DNA from: Chloroflexota bacterium
GTDB taxonomy: Bacteria; Chloroflexota; Dehalococcoidia; Lucifugimonadales; Lucifugimonadaceae
DNA length: 51,335 nucleotides
Reading direction: 5' to 3'
Assembly: GCA_027623655.1 (NCBI GenBank)
Contig: JAQBVG010000004.1
Coordinates: forward strand, 1 to 51,335
Shown here: in pieces, positions 17,169 to 26,493 of the stretch
Layout of the letters: the number at the start of each line of letters is the position of its first letter
Numbering within the stretch: the first letter of the stretch is position 1
The notes under the pieces: model-generated
Seen by the model: the letters and a program-made list of their open reading frames with translations, nothing else
Database searches by the model: none
What the model was told of the DNA's origin: nothing
Position numbers and translations under genes: made by a program

Positions 17169-17861
17169 ATGCCGCCGACGAACAACAAACGACGTAACCC
17201 GCGACGCCGGGTCACAAGCGCACGCCACCAACCGAGTCAAACCGGCGACATTGCGAATAAAACACAGACTTCTCGGGGTCCGGGAAAGCCCGATGGTCCG
17301 GTGATCTATCCGATGATTTTCGCAGGGCCGCTCCGGCGACTTTACGCATTCACGATCGACCTGGGATTGATCTTGATGGTCGTCTATACAGTCGCCCCCA
17401 TTTCAGGGAACGCGATGTTCAACACTAATGCGGCTCCTCAAGATCTGTTGTTCTTCTTCGGTTACTTCGTTATTCCCACGACACTCTGGGGACGGACACC
17501 GGGTAAATGGGTGGCTGGAACTGTGGTCGTAGACTCGGACGGTCGCACTCCTGGCCCGGCTGCTATTCCAAGGGAAATGATCGGCCGCTTCGTCTCTACG
17601 ATCTCCGTTGGTCTTGGTCTGGCCTGGCTCGTGTTCGATCCGAAGCGCCAGGGTTGGCACGACAAGATCGCCGGGACATTCGTCGTTGCCAATCCGTATT
17701 CGGGCGGTCCCAAATTCATGAGGGATTTCTTCAAGATCGGTGAAAAAACATACGGCGATCGGACGGGACCGGCGACGGATTCGACTGATCGGACGGACGG
17801 CGCGCCAATCCGGTCGAATCCTGAGTTTCCAGACCGCATTCGGCCTGATTCAGATAAATAG
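17169..17861 (+). CDS. RDD-family membrane protein
   Basis: The start is ATG 17169. An earlier frame opening overlaps the SDR gene and lacks family similarity. The 230-residue product has a basic N-terminal tail of about 50 residues (NNKRRNPRRR), then membrane segments near 58-80, 90-110 and 145-165. It carries the RDD signatures (RRLYAFTIDLGL near the first helix, GRTPGKWVAGTVVV, and RQGWHDKIAGTFVV). RDD proteins are small integral membrane proteins, some linked to ion exchange or stress, with no firm function. It ends 16 bases before an aminotransferase gene and may be co-transcribed with it. Confidence 0.85.
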   Translation: MPPTNNKRRNPRRRVTSARHQPSQTGDIANKTQTSRGPGKPDGPVIYPMIFAGPLRRLYAFTIDLGLILMVVYTVAPISGNAMFNTNAAPQDLLFFFGYFVIPTTLWGRTPGKWVAGTVVVDSDGRTPGPAAIPREMIGRFVSTISVGLGLAWLVFDPKRQGWHDKIAGTFVVANPYSGGPKFMRDFFKIGEKTYGDRTGPATDSTDRTDGAPIRSNPEFPDRIRPDSDK

Positions 17862-17877
17862 CCCTAAGGAGCGCCCG

Positions 17878-19062
17878 ATGGCAATTTCTCGAAAAGTTCG
17901 AGAGCAGATGAACAACAGTTCTTGGATTCGTCGAATGTTCGAGGAAGGGATCGAACTCCGAAAGATCCACGGGCCCGGGAACGTGTTTGACCTGTCTCTG
18001 GGTAACCCGCTCCTCGAACCACCCGCCGAATTTCGAGCGGAACTGGCCCGACTCGCCGCCGACGAGACCCCCGGTACGCACCGGTACATGCCAAATGGCG
18101 GTTACCCGGAAGTGAGGGCGAGCGTCGCCGAAACGCTTGCTGAAGAATCTGGCCTGCCGTTTACGGGTGCCGAGATAATGATGACCGTCGGTGCAGCGGG
18201 AGCCATCAACACAATTCTTCGATCGATTCTCGATGTGGGCGATGAAGTTGTCCTGCTGGCCCCGTACTTTGCCGAATACATCTTCTACGTGCAGCATCAG
18301 ACCGGTGTTGTGAAGCAAGCCCGGTGCGACGAGAACTGGTTGCCGGACCTGGCATCACTGGAATCCGCAATCGGTCAACGCACCCGCGCTGTCATCATAA
18401 ACTCCCCGAATAATCCAACCGGGGTGATCTATCCGGAGGCGTCGATCAGGGCCATCGGAGAGCTTCTGCGCCGAGCCGAGGAGAAGTACGGCACTGAGAT
18501 TTATCTGATCTCCGATGAGCCGTATCGGAAGTTGATTTACTCCGATGCACCCTACCCGTTCGTCTTCGAGCACCACCCCCGAGCGATCGTTGCGACATCA
18601 CACTCGAAGGACCTCGGGCTTGCCGGTGAGCGAATCGGGTACGTTGCGGTGAATCCGGCCGACCCCGGCAAATCCGTTCTCATGGACGCTCTCACGTTTT
18701 CGCTGCGGACGCTCGGTTTCGTGAATGCCCCTGCGTTGATGCAGCGCGCCGTAGCCGGCATTCAGCGCGCCACGGTAGATATCGACGTGTACCGAGCCAG
18801 GCGGGATCTGATTTATGACACACTCACCGGTATTGGGTACGAGTGCGTCAGACCCGACGGCGCGTTCTACGTGTTTCCAAAATCACCGATTCCGGATGAC
18901 ACCGAGTTCGTCCGACACCTGCAAAAGGAGCTCGTCCTTGTCGTTCCGGGGGTCGGATTTGGCACACCGGGGTATTTCCGAGCTTCGTACTGCGTAGATG
19001 ACTGGGTGATTGAAGGTTCTATCGAAGGATTTCGGAAATCGTTTGAGCAGCTGACGAGTTAG
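17878..19062 (+). CDS. PLP-dependent aminotransferase, class I/II (aspartate-type)
   Basis: A fold-type I aminotransferase of 394 residues. The PLP Schiff-base Lys is Lys244 (TSHSKDLGLAGERIGY), the ring-stacking Asp is at 213 (LISDEPYRK), Asn in NSPNNPTG contacts the cofactor, and the C-terminal Arg in YFRASYC binds the substrate carboxylate. ATG 17878 is chosen because AAGGAG stands 7 bases upstream. A longer frame would run into the RDD gene. It should transfer amino groups between an amino acid and a 2-oxo acid, and the exact pair is not predictable. It is convergent with the threonine-synthase-like gene. Confidence 0.92.
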   Translation: MAISRKVREQMNNSSWIRRMFEEGIELRKIHGPGNVFDLSLGNPLLEPPAEFRAELARLAADETPGTHRYMPNGGYPEVRASVAETLAEESGLPFTGAEIMMTVGAAGAINTILRSILDVGDEVVLLAPYFAEYIFYVQHQTGVVKQARCDENWLPDLASLESAIGQRTRAVIINSPNNPTGVIYPEASIRAIGELLRRAEEKYGTEIYLISDEPYRKLIYSDAPYPFVFEHHPRAIVATSHSKDLGLAGERIGYVAVNPADPGKSVLMDALTFSLRTLGFVNAPALMQRAVAGIQRATVDIDVYRARRDLIYDTLTGIGYECVRPDGAFYVFPKSPIPDDTEFVRHLQKELVLVVPGVGFGTPGYFRASYCVDDWVIEGSIEGFRKSFEQLTS

Positions 19063-19096
19063 CGTCGTGGCTGGCTCTGGATGGCCTCGATCCGCC

Positions 19097-20197
19097 CTAA
19101 CCCAGCGGCTCTTTCAACCCCGAGCCCGTAATCGGCACGCAGATTGACGATCCCGGTCCGATAACGCCCGTTTCGATAAGTATTTCCAGTCCCGCCAACG
19201 CTCCAGCGGAGGTCAACTCGGCGAAAATACCTTCGCTTGATGCAAGGTGACGTTGCCACTCGGTGAGCGAAGCCTCGGTAACCGCCACGCCGGACCCTCC
19301 GGTCGACTGGATTGCTTCGATCATTTCGGCGAGCCTCGGAGGTTTCGATACTGCGATACCGGACGCCCTTGTCGGCCGGACATCGTCCTGTGACCAGCTC
19401 TCGTTGTTCAGCGCAGAGATGACCGGGCGGACGGACTGTGCCTGTACGCCGTGGAATCGCGGGACCCGGCCGACAATGCCTGCTTCGGCCAACTCACGGT
19501 AACCCCTGACCATACCGATCAATAGCGAGCCGTTTCCAACCGGCAGTACCACATGTTCGATCTGGTCGCCCATGACATCTGCCAACTCGTAGCTGACGGC
19601 CTTCATTCCCTCTGAAAAATACGGGCTGACGTTGTGCGACAGATAGACCAGTCCGCGTTCTTTCACGAACTTTTCGGCGGCATCGGTAGCGGCCTGCCGG
19701 GGACCGTCGGTCCCGTGCAGCTCCGCGCCAAATACCTGGATCTGGTCTAGCTTGCCGCTCGCGGCGCTGGCAGGAGCAAAAACGTGCGCTTTCAGACCCG
19801 CAGCAGCGGCGTAAGCCGACAACGAGGCTCCGGCATTTCCCGAGGAATCTTCGACGAATTCAGTCACACCGAAATCACGGCCCATTGTCGTCAGGATCGC
19901 AGAACCGCGATCTTTGAACGACCCGGTCGGTGCCATAAACTCCAACTTGGCCCAGAGGGATTTAAGGCCAAGTTCTTTTGCGGTTTTTTCAAGTGAAAGG
20001 AGCGGTGTGTCGCCCTCGCCAAGACTGTTTGCCTGTTGTGGGTCATCAAGCGGAAGACGGGGTTGTAAACCGTCTGGAGCGTCGAAATACTCGACAAACA
20101 AAAGACCTCCGCACGAATCACAGTAGAGTGCCGCCACGGACGCAGAGCGCGTGGTTGAACAATCCAGACACCGTAGTTGATGGTTCGGCGAGCTCAA
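19097..20197 (-). CDS. Threonine-synthase-like PLP enzyme with N-terminal zinc ribbon
   Basis: The 366-residue fold-type II PLP enzyme has Lys95 in GSFKDRG as cofactor Lys, SSGNAGAS (the phosphate loop) and VPVGNGSLL (VLPVGNGSL in the sequence, the glycine loop). The N-terminus has paired cysteines C10/C13 and C26/C29 (CLDC and CDSC) that form a rubredoxin-like zinc ribbon, as in archaeal-type threonine or cysteate synthases. The start is TTG 20197, overlapping the gamma-glutamyltransferase stop as TTGA. Either threonine synthesis from O-phosphohomoserine or a related beta-replacement is possible. Its coupling to a peptidase-like gene rather than to thrA or thrB makes the housekeeping role less certain. 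Confidence 0.85.
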   Translation of the reverse strand: MSSPNHQLRCLDCSTTRSASVAALYCDSCGGLLFVEYFDAPDGLQPRLPLDDPQQANSLGEGDTPLLSLEKTAKELGLKSLWAKLEFMAPTGSFKDRGSAILTTMGRDFGVTEFVEDSSGNAGASLSAYAAAAGLKAHVFAPASAASGKLDQIQVFGAELHGTDGPRQAATDAAEKFVKERGLVYLSHNVSPYFSEGMKAVSYELADVMGDQIEHVVLPVGNGSLLIGMVRGYRELAEAGIVGRVPRFHGVQAQSVRPVISALNNESWSQDDVRPTRASGIAVSKPPRLAEMIEAIQSTGGSGVAVTEASLTEWQRHLASSEGIFAELTSAGALAGLEILIETGVIGPGSSICVPITGSGLKEPLG

Positions 20198-21954
20198 TAC
20201 GAGTCGTCGCTCAACTCAGGACTCTGGCGGATCTCTTCCTGCATCGATTGCACGGTCAATTTTTCGGTATCGTTCGAAAGTGGGCGGAATCTCACCCCGG
20301 ACCTGGCAAAACCGCCGCCGATTCCAACAGCGTGGCCGTCTGCCCGCCAGCAGGCTGCGCCGGTGATCGACCCACCAGCTTCGTAACGAACAACACTCAT
20401 CCCCCCTCCGATGGCGGTGACCGGGACCACACGATGACCTCTGGCAGCCACGGCAGCTCGAACATCCTCCGATATACCGGTTTCGATCTCGACCTCCTGG
20501 CCCTGTGTCCACACCCGTGGCGCCTCTACGGCTTCCTGCGGCGACATCCTGTGATCTATCAAGTTGACGATCGCCTGCAACACTGACGTGAATATCCGAA
20601 CGCCCCCCGGCAGTCCGACAGCAAATTCCGATTGACCGTCTCGGAGGACGATCGTCGGTGCCATGCTGCTTGTAACTCGTTTTCCTGCCTGCACCGATAG
20701 TGCGTTACCCGGGTGTGGGTCAAACATTTGCTGTGTGTTGTTCAGGATCACCCCCGTCCCGGGAACCGTCACTTTCGAACCAAACAACTCGTTGATGGTT
20801 TGAGTCGCCGCGACGACGTTACCGTCGGAATCCGCAACGGTCACATGCGTGGTGTGTTCCGGTTCATGCGATCCGGGAGCGATCTCCTGAGACGCACGAT
20901 CCATGTCGATTCGGTCGACAAAGTCCTCGACAAAGTGCCTGGCAATCAGGCGGTCCACCGGTACCTCTACGAAGTCTGGATCACCTGTATATCGATTACG
21001 GTCGGCAAATGCCTTCTTCATCGCTTCGAGCAGCAGGTGAATAGAGTCAGCCGATCCGAAACCCATTTCGCTGACGTCGAACTCCCGAAGGATGTTCAAC
21101 ATTTCGATGAGGTGAACACCGCCTGCGGAGGGTGGAGGAGGGCCAAACAGTTCATAACCCCTGTACTCGCCCCTGACGGGTTTGCGCGCGACGGTCCGAT
21201 ATCCAGCGAGGTCCTTCGTCGTGATAATTCCGCCGTTTCGAGCCAGGTAATCGCAAATTATCGCCCCGAGCTGTCCGTTGTAGAGGTGATCGGGGCCGTT
21301 TCGTGCAATGGCCCGAAGGGTGCGTGCATAGTCTGCGCGGTCGACCATGCCTCCCGCCTTCAGCGGTTCCCCACCCGGCATGTATGTCGCCGCCGTTTCG
21401 GGAAATCTCCTGATGATGTCAGCCGTCTGAACAATCGACTCGTGCATGTACTGGCTAGCACGAAACCCTCGCGTCGCGAAGCGAATAGCCGGATCCATGA
21501 CATCGGCCAGTGGCATTGTTCCCCATCTGTCCAGCGCCTCTGTCCAGGCCTTCAAGTTGCCGGGGACGCCGATCGATAGGTGTCCGATCGTGTTCAGATT
21601 ACCAACCGCTTTCAGATAGTCGGCTCCTGAATCTGCGATCGGCGTGTACATGTCCTCGGTCGATGCGGCCGGAGCGGTAGCATAACCATCAATCACGTGG
21701 TGTTCCCCACTGGCAATCCGCACGTTCATGTGGCCTGCACCAAATATGCCGACCATCATCGGTTCGACGACGGTGAGTGCAAACAGTGAAGCGATAGCCG
21801 CGTCGATCGCGTTTCCACCGGCGAGCAGCATCTCCGAACCCGCCGCCGATCCCAGCGGATGATTGGCGACAACCACCCCTCGTGAGCCTGAGGCCGGGCG
21901 CTTTTCGAGCTGGAACGTCGATGCCGCTCTGGTTCGCCAACTGGCAAGTGTCAT
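20194..21954 (-). CDS. Gamma-glutamyltransferase family protein
   Basis: A 586-residue Ntn-hydrolase precursor. The nucleophile at the future small-subunit N-terminus is Thr at about 368 (HTTHVTVADSDGNVVA), followed by the TQTINELFGS and SSMAPTIV loops. The large-subunit motif GGNAIDAAIA is near residue 47. ATG 21954 is preferred because AAAGGA stands 4 bases upstream. No signal peptide is visible, so the enzyme may act in the cytoplasm, unlike the exported E. coli enzyme. It should cleave gamma-glutamyl amides or transfer the gamma-glutamyl group after self-cleavage. It overlaps the PLP-enzyme gene downstream, forming a two-gene operon. Confidence 0.93.
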   Translation of the reverse strand: MTLASWRTRAASTFQLEKRPASGSRGVVVANHPLGSAAGSEMLLAGGNAIDAAIASLFALTVVEPMMVGIFGAGHMNVRIASGEHHVIDGYATAPAASTEDMYTPIADSGADYLKAVGNLNTIGHLSIGVPGNLKAWTEALDRWGTMPLADVMDPAIRFATRGFRASQYMHESIVQTADIIRRFPETAATYMPGGEPLKAGGMVDRADYARTLRAIARNGPDHLYNGQLGAIICDYLARNGGIITTKDLAGYRTVARKPVRGEYRGYELFGPPPPSAGGVHLIEMLNILREFDVSEMGFGSADSIHLLLEAMKKAFADRNRYTGDPDFVEVPVDRLIARHFVEDFVDRIDMDRASQEIAPGSHEPEHTTHVTVADSDGNVVAATQTINELFGSKVTVPGTGVILNNTQQMFDPHPGNALSVQAGKRVTSSMAPTIVLRDGQSEFAVGLPGGVRIFTSVLQAIVNLIDHRMSPQEAVEAPRVWTQGQEVEIETGISEDVRAAVAARGHRVVPVTAIGGGMSVVRYEAGGSITGAACWRADGHAVGIGGGFARSGVRFRPLSNDTEKLTVQSMQEEIRQSPELSDDSY

Positions 21955-22224
21955 AGGTTCCTTTTGTCGCGTTAGCCGCACACCGGGCATAAAGCCTCAT
22001 CGCCCGTCCCGTTCGGGGGAAGCGGTTGAATACTGCCCGGAAATCCACAAATCCCGCCGTCGAATATTAGTCGTCACCCGACGCTCGAGGTCGGTCAAGA
22101 TTCCTGTAAATCCTCTTGTTCCCGGCTGGATCCGGGGCTAAGTTAGCTGCCATCACCTCTACGCGAGTCGCAACGCATCCAAGTTACTCGCGTCCTCGGC
22201 AATTTGGACATTCGGGAGAAAATC

Positions 22225-23346
22225 ATGGCGAAAACGGGAATTTCGGCGGTCTGGCACGATTCTGATCACAGCTGGGAAATGCGTGAACTCCCGCTTCCGG
22301 AACTTGAACCCGATGCGATCCAGATACGCGTCCGCGCTACCAGCGTTTGCGGTTCGGACCTGCACATCTGGCGTGGAGATGGGATCCCGGAAGGCGCGCC
22401 ACCCCGTGCCCCGTTCGTGTTTGGCCACGAGATGATGGGCGAGGTTGCTGCGATGGGAAACAAGATCACGACCGACTCTCTCAGGCGTCCCCTGAAAGAA
22501 GGTGACCGGGTTGCGTACTCGTATTTCTTCCCGTGTGCCCGCTGCTACAACTGCCTGCGAGGTGAGTTCGGCGCCTGCAAGTTCCGTATGGGTCGGAAAC
22601 CTCTTGAAGAATGGCCGGTCTGCAACGGCGGCTTCGCGCAGTACTACTACCTGCGAAGTCCTCACTACGTCTTCAAACTCCCCGACTCTATAAAAAGTGC
22701 CGCCGCCGCGCCAATAAACTGCGCGTTGGCGCAGGTTTATGAAGCCATGCACCTCGGAGGAGTCAGGCTCGGTGACAACATAGTTGTCCAGGGCGCAGGT
22801 GGCCTGGGCGTGAACGCCACTGCGGTCGCAGCGGAGCTGGGTGCATCGAAAGTGATAGTGATCGACGGACAGAAACCCCGTCTGGAACTTGCGAAGCAGT
22901 GCGGAGCCACTCACACGATCGATATGAACCAGTACGACACGCCCGAGGCGAGAATTGAACGTGTCAGGGAATTAACCGACGGAATAGGTGCTGACAAGGT
23001 GATCGAAGTCGTGGGTTTCCCGGCCGTGGTTGAGGAAGGCTTGAAGATGGTCCGCATGCGCGGGACCTACCTTGAGGTGGGGCACATCTCGCCCAACTCG
23101 TTCGCCACTATCGACGTGTCGACCATGGTCTCGAATCAGGTCCGGTTCTACGGCATTCAACACTACGACCCGTGGATCATTCCTAACGCGATCGACTTCC
23201 TCGAGCGAACTGCCGACAGGTACCCGTTGACCAGTGTCGTTTCACATGAATTTCCACTTGATCAGATTGACAGGGCGTTCGAGACGGCCGAATGGCTGGG
23301 TCGACAATCAGGCAGCGAAGTGACGAGAGCCGTGATTACCCCGTAG
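22225..23346 (+). CDS. Zinc-dependent alcohol dehydrogenase (MDR family)
   Basis: The 373-residue medium-chain dehydrogenase has catalytic zinc ligands Cys42 (VCGSDLH) and His68-Glu69 (FGHEM). The structural zinc loop has C104, C107, C110 and C118 (CARCYNCLRGEFGAC), and the Rossmann motif is GAGGLGVNA. Asp after the second strand (VIVIDGQ) indicates NAD. GGGAG 6 bases before ATG 22225 fixes the start. It resembles threonine/sorbitol dehydrogenase-type enzymes. With the sulfatase immediately downstream on the same strand, a role in sugar or amino-alcohol oxidation is likely but not specific. Confidence 0.92.
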   Translation: MAKTGISAVWHDSDHSWEMRELPLPELEPDAIQIRVRATSVCGSDLHIWRGDGIPEGAPPRAPFVFGHEMMGEVAAMGNKITTDSLRRPLKEGDRVAYSYFFPCARCYNCLRGEFGACKFRMGRKPLEEWPVCNGGFAQYYYLRSPHYVFKLPDSIKSAAAAPINCALAQVYEAMHLGGVRLGDNIVVQGAGGLGVNATAVAAELGASKVIVIDGQKPRLELAKQCGATHTIDMNQYDTPEARIERVRELTDGIGADKVIEVVGFPAVVEEGLKMVRMRGTYLEVGHISPNSFATIDVSTMVSNQVRFYGIQHYDPWIIPNAIDFLERTADRYPLTSVVSHEFPLDQIDRAFETAEWLGRQSGSEVTRAVITP

Positions 23347-23448
23347 CAGGCAGGTTTGTGCGGCTCTGCGCGGTGATCACCGGAGTCGCACATCGAACTC
23401 GTTTGCGTTGCTACTAAATCCCCCGGACTCGAACGGTGCGACCACTCA

Positions 23449-24858
23449 ATGGATAAGAAACCGAACTTCCTTGTGATCATGTCGGACGAACACGGAGCTC
23501 AGTTTTCGTCGACTTATGGCCACCCGATCGTTGAAACTCCAAACATGGACCGGCTCGCTGAGCAGGGAGTCACGTTCGATGCCAACTATTGCAACTCCCC
23601 GTTGTGCATCCCCTCTCGCGCGTCATTCATGACCGGTCAGTACGTTTCCACAAACGAGATATGGGACAACACGAAGCCCATACCTGTCGACCGGCTGACG
23701 TGGCCTTACCTGCTCCGCAGCGAAGGGTACGACACGGCTCTTGACGGCAAAATGCACCTTGTTGGCCCCGACCCGCTCCATGGCTTCGGGCAGCAACTTT
23801 CGAGGGATCCACATATCGAGGAACCCCTCGGCCACTACCGTTGGTCGGATGGGATCCCAGAATCCAGCGAGGACTGGTATGGCGTCAGAGAGGCGAGTCC
23901 GGGTGTCAGTCCCATGATCGAGGCCGACGATGCAATGGAAAAGGCGGCGGTCGCATACCTGTCTGTTCCGGCACGCCACGACAGGCCATTTGCGTTGTGC
24001 GTGGGTTTCATAGCGCCGCACTTCCCGTTCGTTGTACCCGAACCATACTTTTCGAAATACTACCCCGACAACGTGGACATGCCGAATCTTCCAGATGGTC
24101 ATCTGGACGAGCTGCCGCCATCGGCACGACGACTGCGCCGGATGTTCGGGCTGGACGGTGATTGGACCGACGACGAGGTAGCACGCGCACGGGCGGCTTA
24201 TTTTGGTCTCTGCACGTACCTGGATACCAAAATCGGTCATTTGCTCGACACTCTTGGGGACCAGGGGCTGGCTGACAACACCGTGATCGTCTACACCTCG
24301 GATCATGGCGACATGCTCGGGGAGCACGGCCTGTGGCGAAAAATGTGCTTTTATGAGCAGTCGGCTCGCGTGCCGCTCCAGATTTCCTGGCCCGGGAAGA
24401 TTCAGGGTGGTCAGCGGGTCGGCGAAGCGGTCTCGAACGTCGACGCAGTGGCCACGATCCTGGATTTGGCCGGAATCGACCTCACGAAATGGAATCTCGA
24501 CGGGCAGTCGTTGCTCCCCGCAATGAACGGGGACAGGTCCGGCTTGAGGGACATCGCGATATCTGAGCACTTCGCTCACGGTACCGACCGCGCGATGGGG
24601 ATGGTCAGGTCAGGTAACTGGAAGCTCTGCTACGGCCACGGCGATCCACCCGAACTGGAGCTCTACGATCTTGCGAACGATCCCGGCGAATTCAAGAATC
24701 TCGCAGGGCGGGCCGAACATTCTGGTGTTCGAGATCGGCTGTTGAAAACCCTGATGGACCAGTGGGGTGACCTGGATGCGTTGACCGCGAAGATCGTTCA
24801 GGATCAAGAAGACCGTGAGATCGTGCGCAACGTGACCGGGATCGGCACGATCTTCTAG
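23449..24858 (+). CDS. Sulfatase (formylglycine-dependent, type I)
   Basis: A 469-residue arylsulfatase/choline-sulfatase-type hydrolase. Cys53 lies in PLCIPSRASFMTG, the C-x-P-S-R motif that is converted to formylglycine. N-terminal metal Asp13 (IMSDEHG) and the second metal and active-site block YTSDHGDMLGEHG are present. ETPNMDRLAEQG and LWRKMCFYEQS are typical of the family. There is no signal peptide, so it probably acts on sulfate esters taken into the cell. No formylglycine-generating enzyme gene is in the window. It releases sulfate from sulfated sugars, choline or phenols and would supply sulfur or expose carbon. Confidence 0.93.
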   Translation: MDKKPNFLVIMSDEHGAQFSSTYGHPIVETPNMDRLAEQGVTFDANYCNSPLCIPSRASFMTGQYVSTNEIWDNTKPIPVDRLTWPYLLRSEGYDTALDGKMHLVGPDPLHGFGQQLSRDPHIEEPLGHYRWSDGIPESSEDWYGVREASPGVSPMIEADDAMEKAAVAYLSVPARHDRPFALCVGFIAPHFPFVVPEPYFSKYYPDNVDMPNLPDGHLDELPPSARRLRRMFGLDGDWTDDEVARARAAYFGLCTYLDTKIGHLLDTLGDQGLADNTVIVYTSDHGDMLGEHGLWRKMCFYEQSARVPLQISWPGKIQGGQRVGEAVSNVDAVATILDLAGIDLTKWNLDGQSLLPAMNGDRSGLRDIAISEHFAHGTDRAMGMVRSGNWKLCYGHGDPPELELYDLANDPGEFKNLAGRAEHSGVRDRLLKTLMDQWGDLDALTAKIVQDQEDREIVRNVTGIGTIF

Positions 24859-24920
24859 GCGGGTGTGCACAATTCCCGGGATGCCCAACCTCGCCAGCGG
24901 TCACGCTCTACAATAATTCA

Positions 24921-26411
24921 ATGCCGACAAACACACGTTCGTTAGTCACCGATCTGGCACGCGCAGTCGGCGACAGGTACGTAATCTGGAAACCTGAAGA
25001 CCTGCTCGTATACGAATACGACGGGTCGATCGACCGGGCCACCCCCCAGGCGGTCGTACTTCCGGGTTCGGCCGGTGAGGTTGCAGAAGTCGTCCGAATT
25101 GCCAACAGACATGGCGCGTATATAGTCGCACGCGGAGCCGGTACGAGTCTTTCCGGCGGCGCAGTGCCACTTCGAAATTCGATCGTCCTGGCGTTAACGC
25201 GACTTACGGCTCTCATCGAAGTAGATGCCGAAAGTCGTGTCGCGATAGTCGAGCCAGGAATGATCAACCTGCACCTGTCGCAACTGGTCAGTCACCTGGG
25301 CTTGTTTTACGCACCGGACCCGGCAAGTCAAAAGACCTGCACAATCGGGGGAAACGTTGGCGAAAACGCCGGCGGACCACACTGTCTTGCGCTTGGTGTC
25401 ACCACAAATCACGTCCTGGGACTTGAGGTTGTGCTGGCCGACGGCTCACTGACATGGTTGGGTGGCTCACAACGAGAATCTACCGGTTACGATCTCCGCG
25501 GGGCGTTCGTAGGCTCCGAGGGAACACTCGGCATCGTCACCAAGATTGCGGTGCGATTGCTTCCAAAGCCCGAGACGATTCACACGATGTTGGCTGCATT
25601 CAGGACGATGGACGCAGCTTCAGACACCGTTTCAGGAATCATCGGTGCAGGCCTGGTGCCGTCGGCGCTTGAAATGATGGACCGGAAGACTATCGATGCT
25701 GTCGAGCCGTTTTATCATCCCGGGTATCCAGCTGACGCCCAGGCGGTCTTGATCGTCGAGGTCGATGGCCTGAAAGAATCGGTCGAAGAGCAGACCGAGG
25801 TGATACTCGAGATATGCAACAACAACGGCGCCTCGGAGATTCGAGAAGCCGACGACGTGGCAACGCGCGCGAAACTCTGGGAGACCCGTAAAGGCGCAAT
25901 TGGGGCGTATGGAACGATCGCACCCACCTACTACCTGGTCGACGGAGTGGTCCCCCGGACAAAACTTCGAGAAGTCCTTCAGCAAGTCGACCAGATTGCA
26001 GCTGAACTGAACGTGACGGTCGCAAACGTGTTTCACGCCGGAGACGGCAATATTCACCCGGCGATATTGTTTAACGAACGAAACCCGGCCGAAGTAAAGC
26101 AGGCGATCCTTGCTGGAGCGCGTATTTTGGAGGCCTGTGTTGCCGCAGGTGGCGCGCTCTCGGGTGAACACGGCATCGGCATCGAAAAACAGGCCTATAT
26201 GCCACTGGTTTTCAACGAAGACGATCTCGACGCCATGGCCCGCTTGCGCACTGCGTTTATTCACGAAGACCCGGATCAGCCGATAGGCGTCCCGTCGCTG
26301 GCTGAGCGGTTTAACCCCGGCAAGGTCTTCCCGGGTGGTGCGGTACACGGTGAGGCATACGGCATCACACGTGAGTCGTTCCGTCCGACCGGCACAACCG
26401 ACTGGCAATAA
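24921..26411 (+). CDS. glcD: FAD-linked oxidase, GlcD-type (glycolate/D-lactate oxidase subunit)
   Basis: A 496-residue flavoprotein with a PCMH-type FAD domain (about 30-215; VARGAGTSLSGGAVPL, GGNVGENAGGPH, GSEGTLGIVTKI) and a GlcD-type C-terminal domain (VFHAGDGNIHP and GGALSGEHGIGIEK, with active-site histidines). It oxidises a 2-hydroxy acid such as glycolate or D-lactate and passes electrons on through partner subunits. GlcE- and GlcF-like subunits are encoded 4.4 kb further on the same strand rather than next to it. ATG 24921 gives the usual N-terminus. The symbol reflects family, and the substrate could be another 2-hydroxy acid. Confidence 0.88.
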   Translation: MPTNTRSLVTDLARAVGDRYVIWKPEDLLVYEYDGSIDRATPQAVVLPGSAGEVAEVVRIANRHGAYIVARGAGTSLSGGAVPLRNSIVLALTRLTALIEVDAESRVAIVEPGMINLHLSQLVSHLGLFYAPDPASQKTCTIGGNVGENAGGPHCLALGVTTNHVLGLEVVLADGSLTWLGGSQRESTGYDLRGAFVGSEGTLGIVTKIAVRLLPKPETIHTMLAAFRTMDAASDTVSGIIGAGLVPSALEMMDRKTIDAVEPFYHPGYPADAQAVLIVEVDGLKESVEEQTEVILEICNNNGASEIREADDVATRAKLWETRKGAIGAYGTIAPTYYLVDGVVPRTKLREVLQQVDQIAAELNVTVANVFHAGDGNIHPAILFNERNPAEVKQAILAGARILEACVAAGGALSGEHGIGIEKQAYMPLVFNEDDLDAMARLRTAFIHEDPDQPIGVPSLAERFNPGKVFPGGAVHGEAYGITRESFRPTGTTDWQ

Positions 26412-26423
26412 CCCGAATCCCGC

Positions 26424-26450
26424 TTGACTTCCAGGTCTTCTGATATAAAT
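26424..26450 (+). promoter_or_regulatory. Promoter of PadR-like regulator operon
   Basis: An extended -10 (TGATATAAAT, 26441-26450) follows TTGACT (26424-26429). The spacing to TATAAA is short (14 bases), so the TG extension or a shifted TAAATT (16-base spacing) may do the work. It lies 40-70 bases before the GTG at 26494. Confidence 0.55.
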
Positions 26451-26459
26451 TGTCTGGAT

Positions 26460-26478
26460 CATTCCAATAGTTGGAATG
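26460..26478 (+). promoter_or_regulatory. Palindromic operator CATTCCAA-TAG-TTGGAATG
   Basis: Perfect 8-base inverted arms with a 3-base centre lie between the promoter -10 and the GTG start of the winged-helix regulator at 26494. That is where a self-repressing dimer would block transcription. It differs from the ATGT...ACAT sites known for classical PadR proteins. Confidence 0.65.
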
Positions 26479-26493
26479 TTATAGGATTACGCT

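Noticed and set aside
20713-21579. 288-residue frame antisense to gamma-glutamyltransferase
   Set aside because: The real gene is confirmed by its nucleophile and loops. The antisense product has no motif.
23410-23448. Stretch resembling a minus-strand tRNA T-arm (GGACTCGAAC)
   Set aside because: No acceptor, D or anticodon arm can be drawn, so it is not a tRNA.
23623-24579. 318-residue frame antisense to the sulfatase
   Set aside because: The opposite strand holds all sulfatase motifs. The antisense frame is a codon-bias shadow.
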